Assembly (NCBI GenBank): GCA_021733795.1
Contig: JAIPKB010000006.1
Location: 1 to 60,865 of the forward strand
Direction: 5' to 3'
From: Akkermansiaceae bacterium
Lineage (GTDB): Bacteria; Verrucomicrobiota; Verrucomicrobiia; Verrucomicrobiales; Akkermansiaceae
DNA: 60,865 nucleotides
The translations under genes were made by a program, and so were the position numbers. The first letter of the stretch is position 1; each line of letters opens with the position of its first letter. The notes beneath the pieces were generated by a model. It had not been told where the DNA came from, searched no databases, and worked only from the letters and a program-made list of their open reading frames with translations. This document shows positions 43,339 to 52,434 of the stretch, piece by piece.

Positions 43339-43356
43339 AAGGTGAATATCTCCAAA

Positions 43357-43620
43357 TCAATTGGCGTCGGCGGCGACGGGGACGGTGACGTTGACCCGGC
43401 GGCCTTCGCGGTCGAAGGCGACCTTGCCGTCGGTGAGGGCGAACAGGGTGTGGTCACGGCCCATGCCGACGTTGAGGCCCGGATGGACCTTGGTGCCGCG
43501 CTGGCGGATGATGATGTTGCCAGCGATCACGGCCTGGCCGCCGTATTTTTTGACGCCGAGGCGCTTGCTGCGTGAATCGCGACCGTTCTTGACGGAACCT
43601 TGTCCTTTTTTATGAGCCAT
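43357..43620 (-). CDS. rpmA: 50S ribosomal protein L27
   Basis: The 87-residue product [20 protein letters not shown] then [28 protein letters not shown] and [11 protein letters not shown] is the classic L27 sequence. It lines the peptidyl-transferase centre. It begins MAHKKGQGS without the cleavable N-terminal extension seen in Firmicutes. It lies 23 bases after rplU and ends at a strong terminator. Confidence 0.97.
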   Translation of the reverse strand: MAHKKGQGSVKNGRDSRSKRLGVKKYGGQAVIAGNIIIRQRGTKVHPGLNVGMGRDHTLFALTDGKVAFDREGRRVNVTVPVAADAN

Positions 43621-43643
43621 GGTGGTGGATGGTGGGTTGGAGG

Positions 43644-43958
43644 TTAGCCAATGATCGAGGTGACCTCGAGTTTGGTGAGGGAACGACGGTATCCCTTGGT
43701 CTTGTGGTAACCCTTGCGGCGCTTGAATTTGAAAGCCACCCCCTTGGGTCCGCGGAACTGGCTGAGCACCTTGGCGGTGACCGAGGCACCCGCCACGGTG
43801 GGTTCACCCACCTTGACGGAATCGCCCTCGCCAACGAGCAAGACGTCGTTGAACTGGATTTCTGAATCGACTTCGGCGTCGAGCTTCTCGACGTCGAGTT
43901 TGTCGCCTTGTTGGACGCGGTATTGTTTGCCGCCGGTTTTGATCACTGCGTAGGCCAT
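43644..43958 (-). CDS. rplU: 50S ribosomal protein L21
   Basis: The 104-residue product starts [20 protein letters not shown] and contains [17 protein letters not shown] and [18 protein letters not shown], the standard L21 motifs. It binds 23S rRNA. It is the first gene of the conserved rplU-rpmA operon. An A-run region at about 44040-44050 lies upstream. Confidence 0.97.
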   Translation of the reverse strand: MAYAVIKTGGKQYRVQQGDKLDVEKLDAEVDSEIQFNDVLLVGEGDSVKVGEPTVAGASVTAKVLSQFRGPKGVAFKFKRRKGYHKTKGYRRSLTKLEVTSIIG

Positions 43959-44162
43959 GGCCGTAATAGGGGAAATGTGGTGAGGGTCCGCCGTTGCGGG
44001 CGGGCGGGGAGATCAACACGGGCCGGGATCAAACGCAAGGTTTTTTTTCAATTTCATCCAAATGAGCGAGTTTTTTGTGATTTTTGGGGGCGCTGGTGCC
44101 GAGCGGAGGGCTGGCTACGTTTTTGAAACATGACTGCTTTAGGGTCCGTATGGCAAGCCACC

Positions 44163-45335
44163 ATGAAACAATTAGCAACGTATCTTGTTCCCCTCAGCAC
44201 CTCGGTGCTGCTGATCAGCCCGGTCCTTGCCGACGGCGGGTTTTACGGCGATCCGCCTGATGCCACCCATCCATGGGCGATCCACGATATGAACCGTCCC
44301 CAGCCGCCACGGGTGGAGCCCGGCTCGCCCAGTAGCCAAGAGCAACCCGGACGCCCGCCCTCGGATGCGGTGGTGTTGTTCGATGGCACGCCCGCCTCGC
44401 TGGCCAAGTGGGAAGCGGACAAGGATCCCGGCCAACCGACCGAATGGGAGGTCAAGGACGGCGCGCTGCAATGCAAACCGGGCTCCGGCTACATCCGGAC
44501 CAAGGAAACGTTCGGCGACTGCCAGTTGCACGTCGAATGGTCCGCCCCGGCAAAGGTGGCCGGCAACAGCCAGGGCCGCGGCAACAGCGGGATTTTCCTG
44601 ACCGGGGGCGTCGAGGTCCAGGTGCTGGACAACTTCGAGAATCCGACGTACGCCGATGGTTTTGCGGCCTCGGTTTACGGGGTGAACCCGCCGCATGCCA
44701 ACGCGTTGAACGCACCGGGGAAATGGCAGGTTTATGAGATCATTTTCCGCCGTCCGGTGTTCAAGGACGGGAAGATGCTCGACAGCGGCCGGCTGACGGT
44801 GCTGATGAACGGGGTGGTGGTGCAGGACTCCACTCCCCTGGAAGGTGGCGGTGGCCACAAGGGACGCAGCAAGGACCATCCCTATCCGGAAGCCGGACCG
44901 CTCAAACTGCAGGACCACGGCAACCCGGTTAGGTTCCGCAACATCTGGTATCGGCCGCTGCCGAAACGGGCGGTGGACGGTGGCGACATGGGAGCCATGG
45001 ACCCCGCTGCGGCTACCGCCAAGAAGCAGGAAATTGCCAAGCAGATCCGCCTCGACGCGGAATCGAAGGACGGCAATGAACGGCTGCTGCGGTTGATGGA
45101 GTCGCTTTGCTACGATCCGGATCCCGAGGCGATCAAGGCGGTGGATGGCGGGCTGGCCAAATGGGTGGAGACCGCAAAGCAAATCCCCGCCAGTGGCATG
45201 GAAGCGAAGAAGGGTGAGATCATCCAGATGTTCAACGCCGTGCGTTACCTCACACAATTCAAGCTCTATCCGGACCAAGGCGGCTGCCAGGGAGAGACGG
45301 CAAAGATCATCGAAGCCAACGGCTGGAAGCCGTAG
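44163..45335 (+). CDS. secreted DUF1080 (3-keto-disaccharide hydrolase-like) protein
   Basis: The 390-residue product has a signal peptide (MKQLATYLVPLSTSVLLISPVLA). A DUF1080 beta-sandwich covers about residues 68-265: VVLFDGTPASLAKWEADKDP, WEVKDGALQCKPG, GYIRTKETFGDCQLHVEW, GNSGIFLTGGVEVQVLDNF, and a late GNPVRFRNIWYRPL. The C-terminal 120 residues are helical. DUF1080 proteins act on sugars in periplasmic glycan degradation; here the specific substrate is unknown. A start 11 codons upstream lacks a signal peptide. Confidence 0.88.
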   Translation: MKQLATYLVPLSTSVLLISPVLADGGFYGDPPDATHPWAIHDMNRPQPPRVEPGSPSSQEQPGRPPSDAVVLFDGTPASLAKWEADKDPGQPTEWEVKDGALQCKPGSGYIRTKETFGDCQLHVEWSAPAKVAGNSQGRGNSGIFLTGGVEVQVLDNFENPTYADGFAASVYGVNPPHANALNAPGKWQVYEIIFRRPVFKDGKMLDSGRLTVLMNGVVVQDSTPLEGGGGHKGRSKDHPYPEAGPLKLQDHGNPVRFRNIWYRPLPKRAVDGGDMGAMDPAAATAKKQEIAKQIRLDAESKDGNERLLRLMESLCYDPDPEAIKAVDGGLAKWVETAKQIPASGMEAKKGEIIQMFNAVRYLTQFKLYPDQGGCQGETAKIIEANGWKP

Positions 45336-45559
45336 TTCGCGGGGTTGGAAAAAGTCCCGTGGGCCGACCTGATGCCGTCGCAGGGGGCAAGCCCCTGCGC
45401 GCGGCTGACCCGTGTTGCCTCAGAGTTGAATTTTTTCTCCTGCATCCAGTTCCAATCCAGGCGAAATTCCGTAGTTGTGGAGGTATCAATCGTGGTTTAT
45501 TGTGGGTGTGTTCCGGAGGACCCTGCGGGAGTCCGGAACCCACCCCATACCATACCACC

Positions 45560-45658
45560 ATGAAGACGAAAGACACCAAAAAGGAAACCAAGAAGAAGCC
45601 GACCAAGACCGCCAAGGAACGCAAGTTGGCCAAGCAGGCCAATCGCGAGGGGCGTTGA
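45560..45658 (+). CDS. small Lys-rich protein (32 aa)
   Basis: It reads MKTKDTKKETKKKPTKTAKE then RKLAKQANREGR and a stop. Such short lysine-rich proteins recur in verrucomicrobial genomes. It is probably nucleic-acid associated. There is no clear ribosome-binding site beyond CATACCACC. Confidence 0.5.
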   Translation: MKTKDTKKETKKKPTKTAKERKLAKQANREGR

Positions 45659-45989
45659 AGTTGGCAACGGAGTGCTAACGGCGTGATCGAGAAGCGCGTT
45701 CTCATGTGCCATTCATGGTCACCCCAGTCCTCCAGGGCCGATGGGCCAACGTCGAGGCGGTTGTCGATGCCTCTCTCCAACAGCGGCCGGGGGTGACGTG
45801 ACAACCGGATTCATCCTGTTTGAAAAACACAGGGATTTGCAGACTTCATCCTTAACCGCAGCTCTCCGTAACCAACCCCACTCCATCAACACGATCAGCC
45901 ATACGCTGGGTGCCTGACTCCACCACCACACCGCCATCCCTCGCTGCAAACCGGCCCCCGGCGTTGGTTGTTGATCGAAGACTGATACC
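45659..45989. other. intergenic, no gene recognised
   Basis: It lies upstream of the sigma factor and presumably contains its promoter; no site can be fixed. Confidence 0.4.
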
Positions 45990-46589
45990 ATGTCGGCCAC
46001 TCCATCCATCCGTCACGAACCTTCCGAGCTGGTGCCGGCCGGCTCCGGTCCGGAGGAGGTGTCGATTGCCGATCGTTTCTCCGTGCGGTGGAGCCGCTGC
46101 GAGGCTGCCGTGCGGGCCTACCTCATCGCCCACCTCGGCAACCTCAGCAATCTGGGTGAGACCCTCAACGAAGTGGCGGTCCTGACATGGCAGAAAGGTC
46201 CACACGATGCCACTCAGGAGGCGTTTCTCGGGTTCAGCCTGGCTTGTGCCAAACGCCTCGCGCTGGCCGCCAACCGCAAGGACGGCGACACCCGCGTTCG
46301 TTTCCTCGATCCCGCCCTGGTCATCCACATCGCCGACGAAGTGAGCGCCCAAGACCAGCGCGAGTCCGACCGCCCCCTTCTCCAACGGCTCGACGCCTGC
46401 CTGAACAAGATCACGGCTGAACAACGCGAGTTACTCCGCGCCCGTTACGGTGGCCGGGGTCACGGCCAGGAACTGCACCGCCTGGCGACCGAACGCGGGC
46501 GCCCGCTCGACACCCTCTACAAACAACTCGAACGCCTCCGCTCCGCCTTGCGCCATTGCGTTCAAGCCCGTGCCACCTCCAATCCATGA
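45990..46589 (+). CDS. ECF-type RNA polymerase sigma factor
   Basis: The 199-residue product has sigma region 2-like helices (SRCEAAVRAYLIAHLGNLSN, ATQEAFLGFSLACAKRLALA) and region 4 (LDACLNKITAEQRELLRARY, ELHRLATERGRPLDTLYKQL, ERLRSALRHCV). The style matches the Rhodopirellula/Verrucomicrobium sigma-70 family. Its stop overlaps the start of the next gene (ATGA), the usual sigma/anti-sigma coupling. Confidence 0.85.
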   Translation: MSATPSIRHEPSELVPAGSGPEEVSIADRFSVRWSRCEAAVRAYLIAHLGNLSNLGETLNEVAVLTWQKGPHDATQEAFLGFSLACAKRLALAANRKDGDTRVRFLDPALVIHIADEVSAQDQRESDRPLLQRLDACLNKITAEQRELLRARYGGRGHGQELHRLATERGRPLDTLYKQLERLRSALRHCVQARATSNP

Positions 46590-47617
46590 ACCCGTCAGCC
46601 ACTCACGAACCCGACGACGAATTGCGCGAACTCGCCGGCCGCTACCTCGATAATCGGCTTTCCGAGGCCGAGGCCGCCCGGCTCAATGAGCGCCTGCGGC
46701 TTGAACCGGATACCGTCGGCTACATGGCTGGCCTGCTGCGCCTCGAAGCGGCCCTGCACGACGCCCACGGCCCGCACTCGGTCGAACTCACGGAAATCAA
46801 GCGCCTCCGCCTGTCCTTCGGCGAGCATCCCACTGGCGAGCTGACCCGCCAGATTTCCGCTCGAAATAGCGGCGGGGGTGCCCTCAGCGGCCCGCTGTTG
46901 GAGTGTCCCGCCGCAGGCGTTCCCTCTCTCCGCCGACGGTTTCGGTGGCTGGTGGTGGCGATCCTGCTTGTCGCCGCAGCTGGAACCGGCTGGTGGCAAT
47001 GGGCGCAGCGCCACCTTGCCTCACCCGCGCCTTTGGTCTTGGCCAATCCCGGATTCGAGGCCACCGATCTGAGCCTCACACCCCGTGGGGTCGGCGAGTT
47101 TCTGGCAAAGTGGGAGGACACCTTCCGCGATCCGAAAACCACCGATCTCTGCGAAATCGCCCGCGTTTCCGGCGGCACCATTCTGCCCAAGTCCGGCCGC
47201 AATGTCGCCCGCCTGCACACTGACGGTTACCTCATCCAATCTCTCCACCGTGCCGACGGCACCCACGTCACCGCCCGGCCGGGGGCCCGCTACCGCGTCA
47301 GTGGCTGGTGTTATTCCGAGCAACCGGAGTCCACCGGGCTGGAAGTTTCCCTGCGCGTCGTCACCAGCCCGCAGCCGGACGAAATCCAATACCAACCGGC
47401 CTTCTGTCAGGTTCCAATCGGGAAAGCGGGTTGGCTTCGATTCACCGCCGAGTTGATCATGCCGGAAAATCTCGAATGTCCACCGATTTACATCAGCACC
47501 AGCGCGGGCTCTCCACCCGCGCTCGATGTCACCGGCCGGGAACTCCTGCTGACGTTGGACAACCGCGGCCTCGGCTGGCTGCTGCTTGACGACTTGGAAA
47601 TCTCCGAGATCCGCTGA
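46586..47617 (+). CDS. membrane-anchored anti-sigma-like protein with sugar-binding-like domain
   Basis: The 343-residue product has an N-terminal helical domain (DDELRELAGRYLDNRLSEAE, AARLNERLRLEP) typical of anti-sigma/FecR-like proteins. A transmembrane helix follows at about residues 120-140 (WLVVAILLVAAAGTGWW), then an outside beta-sandwich from LVLANPGFEATDLSLTPRGV to LGWLLLDDLEISEI. That outer domain resembles carbohydrate-binding modules (NPGFE opening, LDDLEI ending). It likely senses sugar or envelope cues and controls the sigma factor. Confidence 0.75.
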   Translation: MNPSATHEPDDELRELAGRYLDNRLSEAEAARLNERLRLEPDTVGYMAGLLRLEAALHDAHGPHSVELTEIKRLRLSFGEHPTGELTRQISARNSGGGALSGPLLECPAAGVPSLRRRFRWLVVAILLVAAAGTGWWQWAQRHLASPAPLVLANPGFEATDLSLTPRGVGEFLAKWEDTFRDPKTTDLCEIARVSGGTILPKSGRNVARLHTDGYLIQSLHRADGTHVTARPGARYRVSGWCYSEQPESTGLEVSLRVVTSPQPDEIQYQPAFCQVPIGKAGWLRFTAELIMPENLECPPIYISTSAGSPPALDVTGRELLLTLDNRGLGWLLLDDLEISEIR

Positions 47618-47807
47618 GCGCCTGCTCTCACGCTTTTGCGGACCCCCCCGGGAATTTCGACAAAATCCCATTATTTGTCGATTTCATGTCAGGAATCGAG
47701 CTGCCGAAACACTTCTTGGGGAAGAGGATTTGTGTCCACGTTCCTCCATCCCCCCTGATCCCAAAAACCCCAATAGGATCCCAATCTGCCGAACCATTCC
47801 AGAACCC

Positions 47808-50800
47808 ATGAAAACCAAACGAAATCCACTCCTCGCCCTGCTCTCCGTCTCAGGTCTGGTTGCCTCGCAGGCATTCGCCGGCGGCACCATCGTCGTCAAC
47901 AACACCGGCATCCCGCAAGCGTCCTTCACTTTCGTGGACAATGTCGACGCCGGATACAGCCTGGTGAGCCAAGGCCCCACCAACGGCGATGAATTCGATC
48001 CCCAGTCCTATGGCGACAGCGGCCGCTGGGCGGATGACGCCAACGCCAACTACACCTTCCCCGGGCTGGCCCCCAACACCAGCTTCAACATCTACTCCAC
48101 CTGGTATGCCCAGGGCGGTGGTGTCGGCATGGCGGTTTCCGCGAATGGCGGCGCGACCATCAATGTGCCGCAAAACGGTGGCAACGCGCCTGTCATCACC
48201 TCCGGATTCACCGCCTACGACGATATCAACGACACCTCAGCCGAAACCCGCAACTTTCAATTGCTCGGCACCGGTGTGACCGATGGCGGCGGCAATCTCA
48301 CCATCAACGTCACCAAACAATCGGGCGCATCCTATGTCCGCTGGGACTGCTTTGCCGTGGCCGCCACTCCGACTTTCACCAATCTCTACTGGGATGGCAC
48401 GTCCGGCACCGCGAATGGGGCCAGCGAAGGCGGCTCCGGCACTTGGGACACTTCCACTACGAATTGGGACAACGGCACCAGCGTCGCCTGGGGCAACGAC
48501 TCCTTCTACAAGGCGAATTTGGGAGGCGCGGCCGGCATCGTCACGATTGCCGCGGCGTCCATCACCGCCAACGAGTTGGTCATTTCCACATCAGGCTATA
48601 CCCTCTCGGCGGCGAATTCCGTCATCAACGGACCGGTTTCAATCACCGCAGGCGGCAGTCTGACTCTGGACACAAGTGGCACGCTTGGCATCGCCAGCGC
48701 CATCAGTGGTCCCGGCTCCTCCATCATCAAGACCGGCACCGGCACACTGACGTTTTCCACCAGCAATGCCTATGATGGCGGGACGGATGTCCAGCAGGGC
48801 ACGCTGGTCGCGGGAAACAATGGAATCGGTTCCGGAACCCTGGACATCGCGGCCGGCGCCACCGTGGAATCCAAGACGGTCTATGGATTGGGCAGCTATA
48901 CCGGCACCATCAACAATGCAGGCGCATTGGTCCTGGGGACTTACGCTTCGGTAAATTCGCCGCTGGTGCTCGACGGTGCTACTGTGGAGGTTTTTGCCAG
49001 TCCCTATGACTCAAACTATCAGGGTGCCCAGCTCTACAATGGCAACATCACCGTAATCGGCGATGCGCAAAGCGTGATCCAGAACAACGACGCCGATGGC
49101 ACCAACTACGGCATTCACTTGCTCAGCGTTGACAAGAACGACGGCAACGGCGTCCTGTTTGACGTGGCGGATGGCGCGGCCTCGGTGGACTTGGAGGTTT
49201 CCGCGATCCTGGCCAATGAAAGCGGCGACGCGGGCAGCGCTGCCGGCGCGCTCACCAAGACCGGCGCGGGCACCATGGCCCTTAGCGGCCTCAATACCTA
49301 CACCGGCAGTACTACCGTCAACGACGGCACCCTCATTGTGACCGGTCAAATCGCCGCCGACTCCACCGTGTTTCTAAACGATGACACTACGCTCGGCGTG
49401 ACCGCGGGTGACACCAGCCCGGCGATCTCCACCACCAGACAGATCGCGATCGGAGACTACCTGGTCTCAGGATCAGGTGCGAACACGGTCACCTTCGCCG
49501 CCGTCAACAGCACGACAGTGCCAGTCGTCAGTGCCGGCACCTTGTACATCGACAAGCCCATGACGGTCCATGTCACCAGTGTCATCCCCCTGGTGGGGCT
49601 CTACCCCTTGTTCAAGGGCGTCAACCTGGACTCGGTGTCCGGCGAAGGCGCTGTGATCGAGGGCACTCTGCCTGGCAACGTTACCGCCAGTATCTTCGAC
49701 AATACCGCCACCGACGGCACGATCTATCTGGATGTGACGGCTGTGACAGTCACCCCGATCCAATGGACCGGCTTTACGAATGGCGTCTGGGATATCAACA
49801 CGACCAACAACTGGACGGCTTCACCCTTTCTGGAGGGGGATATCGTGACATTCGACGATTCCGCCACCGGCACCACCGACGTTACGCTTGATATTGCGGT
49901 CAATCCGAGCGTGTTGACGTTCGCCAATGAGACAAAAAACTACACCCTGAGCGGCACCGGAGCGATTGCCGGATTCACCGGAATGACCAAGACCGGAGCG
50001 GGCAACCTGGCGATCACCACCAACAATACCTATACCGGCGCGGTTGTTATTTCTGGCGGCGGCACGGTCACGGTTGGCGATGGCGGCACCAACGGCAGCC
50101 TTGGAGGAACCGGCAGCATCACCCTGGATGGCGGCATTCTTGAGTTGAACCGATCGGACGCGCAGGTGCTTGCCCGGACCATGGTCGGCACCGGAGGCAC
50201 CTTGGTGAAAAGTGGCTCCGGAACCCTGGCGATGACCGCCGCCAACAACACCTGCGACATCACCGTCAACGGTGGAACGCTTGTCGCCAGCGGTGGCGGC
50301 TGGGCGACAAGCTTTGCCGCAGGCAAGCTCATCACGGTCAATGCGGGTGCCACGCTCGAAACCCCCGGCTACCACTCCATGGGCAGCTTTGTGGGTGGTG
50401 GCGATGTGCCGATCGTGGATCTCAATGGCGGCAACTGGCTGTTGAATCACGAACAATACATCCGCACGCTCACCATGACTGCCGGAACGACCACCGGGGT
50501 TCCGGGAAATGACGGACTCAGGGCTTTGCCCGGAGCGGTCTATACCAGCAACGCGGCGGCAACCAGTTCCACCATCGGTTCGCAGCTCAACCTCGTGAAC
50601 TCCTTGTCGCTGGTCGTGGACGACGGCACCGCCGCGGACGACCTGGTGATTTCCGGGCTCATCATCAACGCTGGCGGCATCACCAAGACGGGTGCCGGAA
50701 AGGTGGTCTTCTCCGCGGAAAACACCTACACCGGACCTACCGTCGTCGATGATGGAATAGTCGTGGTGAATGGCACTTCAATTGCCGATACCGGACGCCT

Positions 50801-51389
50801 TGAAATCAACGGCAGTGGCAAGGTGGAGGTGACCGAATCGGTGGATCCTGTGGTCGAAGTGGTTGACACGCTCTGGATCGACGGCACGCAGATGGCTGCC
50901 GGCACCTATGGAGCCCCCGGATCAGGTGCCACGAACACCGACGGCACTCACTTCGCCGGTGCCGGCGTGGTGCAGGTGACCACCGCCCCACCCGCCGGAT
51001 ATGACGAGTGGGCCGGTCCGGGCGGCTACAACCTGACAGGTGACGACGCGCTGCGCACCAGCGACCCGGATGGCGACGGATTCACCAACCTGCAGGAGTT
51101 TCTCTTCGGCAGTTCGCCGGTCGAGGGCAACGGGTCCCTGGTCACCACCACAAGCACCGGCGGCAACCTCGTGCTGCGCTGGTTGCAACGTCAAACCCCC
51201 GGTCAGGCCACCTACACGCTCCTGGAAAGCACCACTCTTGGCGCCGGATCCTGGGTAGCGGTTGGCAGTCCGGTTCCGGCCGTGGATGATGACCAAGCCG
51301 CTGCGCCAACCAACTACGAATACTGGAAGGTGACGCTTCCGATTGCTGCGGGCAAGGACTTCTACCGCATCGAAGGCGTGGAGAACTGA
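47808..51389 (+). CDS. autotransporter-associated beta-strand repeat (PATR) protein
   Basis: The 1193-residue product has a signal peptide (MKTKRNPLLALLSVSGLVAS then QAFAGG). It carries at least five PATR-type repeats: SIIKTGTGTLTFSTSN, ALTKTGAGTMALSGLNTYTG, GMTKTGAGNLAITTNNTYTG, TLVKSGSGTLAM and GITKTGAGKVVFSAENTYTG. The C-terminus has a calcium-type DPDGDGFTNLQEFLFGSSP and the verrucomicrobial module (TYTLLESTTLGAGSWV...FYRIEGVEN). There is no autotransporter barrel. It is probably surface-exposed or part of an S-layer-like or adhesin structure. Confidence 0.88.
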   Translation: MKTKRNPLLALLSVSGLVASQAFAGGTIVVNNTGIPQASFTFVDNVDAGYSLVSQGPTNGDEFDPQSYGDSGRWADDANANYTFPGLAPNTSFNIYSTWYAQGGGVGMAVSANGGATINVPQNGGNAPVITSGFTAYDDINDTSAETRNFQLLGTGVTDGGGNLTINVTKQSGASYVRWDCFAVAATPTFTNLYWDGTSGTANGASEGGSGTWDTSTTNWDNGTSVAWGNDSFYKANLGGAAGIVTIAAASITANELVISTSGYTLSAANSVINGPVSITAGGSLTLDTSGTLGIASAISGPGSSIIKTGTGTLTFSTSNAYDGGTDVQQGTLVAGNNGIGSGTLDIAAGATVESKTVYGLGSYTGTINNAGALVLGTYASVNSPLVLDGATVEVFASPYDSNYQGAQLYNGNITVIGDAQSVIQNNDADGTNYGIHLLSVDKNDGNGVLFDVADGAASVDLEVSAILANESGDAGSAAGALTKTGAGTMALSGLNTYTGSTTVNDGTLIVTGQIAADSTVFLNDDTTLGVTAGDTSPAISTTRQIAIGDYLVSGSGANTVTFAAVNSTTVPVVSAGTLYIDKPMTVHVTSVIPLVGLYPLFKGVNLDSVSGEGAVIEGTLPGNVTASIFDNTATDGTIYLDVTAVTVTPIQWTGFTNGVWDINTTNNWTASPFLEGDIVTFDDSATGTTDVTLDIAVNPSVLTFANETKNYTLSGTGAIAGFTGMTKTGAGNLAITTNNTYTGAVVISGGGTVTVGDGGTNGSLGGTGSITLDGGILELNRSDAQVLARTMVGTGGTLVKSGSGTLAMTAANNTCDITVNGGTLVASGGGWATSFAAGKLITVNAGATLETPGYHSMGSFVGGGDVPIVDLNGGNWLLNHEQYIRTLTMTAGTTTGVPGNDGLRALPGAVYTSNAAATSSTIGSQLNLVNSLSLVVDDGTAADDLVISGLIINAGGITKTGAGKVVFSAENTYTGPTVVDDGIVVVNGTSIADTGRLEINGSGKVEVTESVDPVVEVVDTLWIDGTQMAAGTYGAPGSGATNTDGTHFAGAGVVQVTTAPPAGYDEWAGPGGYNLTGDDALRTSDPDGDGFTNLQEFLFGSSPVEGNGSLVTTTSTGGNLVLRWLQRQTPGQATYTLLESTTLGAGSWVAVGSPVPAVDDDQAAAPTNYEYWKVTLPIAAGKDFYRIEGVEN

Positions 51390-51557
51390 TCTCCAACCGT
51401 TGTGCAAACCACCGTGACACCGATGACCGACACCATGATGGAAACCATCTGTCAAATGCTGCCAGCCGGCCGGGCGAAGAGATTCTCCCGCCTGATGGTG
51501 ACCCAGACACCTTGAACCATCTCACCTGAACACACCAACCAACCAAACCAAAGAGAC

Positions 51558-52283
51558 ATGAAATTAAAAACCACAAGCGCCTATTTGCTAGGTGTGGGAG
51601 CGATTCTAACAGCTTCTGCCAATGCCGGCACGCTCGTTTTCAGCGGTCGCACCTGGACCACCAACGAACCGGCTGCAAATAGCTACGGAACGCAACCCGC
51701 CTACACCCTGAACGATTCCGCAAGCGCCACGGCGACCGGGGCGTGGAACTTATGGGCCGGCGCGTGGACGACGATCGCAATCAATGTTGGAGACACCGTC
51801 AGCTACGACTACTTTCTGACCAAGGAATTGCGTAATACTTATGGGGGTGGCGCATCGGACTACATCGAGGATTCGTGGGCTGGCTTTCTTAGCCCCAGCG
51901 GCGGAGTGCTGGATCCTCCGACCTTCACCTATACGACTGAAAAGAAGGCCGTCTATGGCAACGATGCCAGCACCCTTACCGTTGGCGGCGATATCGCGCC
52001 AGGAACCACACCCGGCACGGGGATCCACTTCGACTGGACTTTCGACTCGGATACGAGCTACACGCTCAATGTCACGGACATCGCCACCTCCACACCGATC
52101 GCCAGTGCTTGGACTGGTTCGCTGGTTGGGACGACTGATGACATCGAGGCGTTCACCTTCGGGGCATGGAATACCGAGCAGGACGTGACCGTGGCAAATT
52201 TCCTCATCACGCCCATTCCCGAACCCGCCGCGGCATTGCTCGGAGGTCTCGGGTTGCTCACCCTCCTGCGCCGCCGGCGCTGA
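51558..52283 (+). CDS. PEP-CTERM sorting-domain protein
   Basis: The 241-residue product has a signal peptide (MKLKTTSAYLLGVGAILTAS then ANAGT), a beta-rich mature part (TLVFSGRTWTTNEPAANSYG, FSSD.SY-like repeats) and a C-terminus IPEPAAALLGGLGLLTLLRR. That is the PEP-CTERM sorting signal (PEP, hydrophobic helix, RRRR). It is processed by exosortase. It lies 168 bases after the PATR gene. Confidence 0.92.
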   Translation: MKLKTTSAYLLGVGAILTASANAGTLVFSGRTWTTNEPAANSYGTQPAYTLNDSASATATGAWNLWAGAWTTIAINVGDTVSYDYFLTKELRNTYGGGASDYIEDSWAGFLSPSGGVLDPPTFTYTTEKKAVYGNDASTLTVGGDIAPGTTPGTGIHFDWTFDSDTSYTLNVTDIATSTPIASAWTGSLVGTTDDIEAFTFGAWNTEQDVTVANFLITPIPEPAAALLGGLGLLTLLRRRR

Positions 52284-52310
52284 TCCACATCAACCTCGCA
52301 AACCCATCTG

Positions 52311-52348
52311 AAAGCCCGGGCCACTCATCGAGGCGGTCCGGGCTTTTT
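52311..52348 (+). terminator. Rho-independent terminator
   Basis: A stem AAAGCCCGG / CCGGGCTTT with a 15-20 base loop is followed by TTTT. It lies 27 bases after the PEP-CTERM gene. Confidence 0.8.
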
Positions 52349-52434
52349 CCAATAGCCCACAGTCCTTCCCAGCTAGTCCCTTTCATTGTCCGCCCCACCC
52401 GCCTAGCATCCACGCAGAGATCTCCACTTGCATT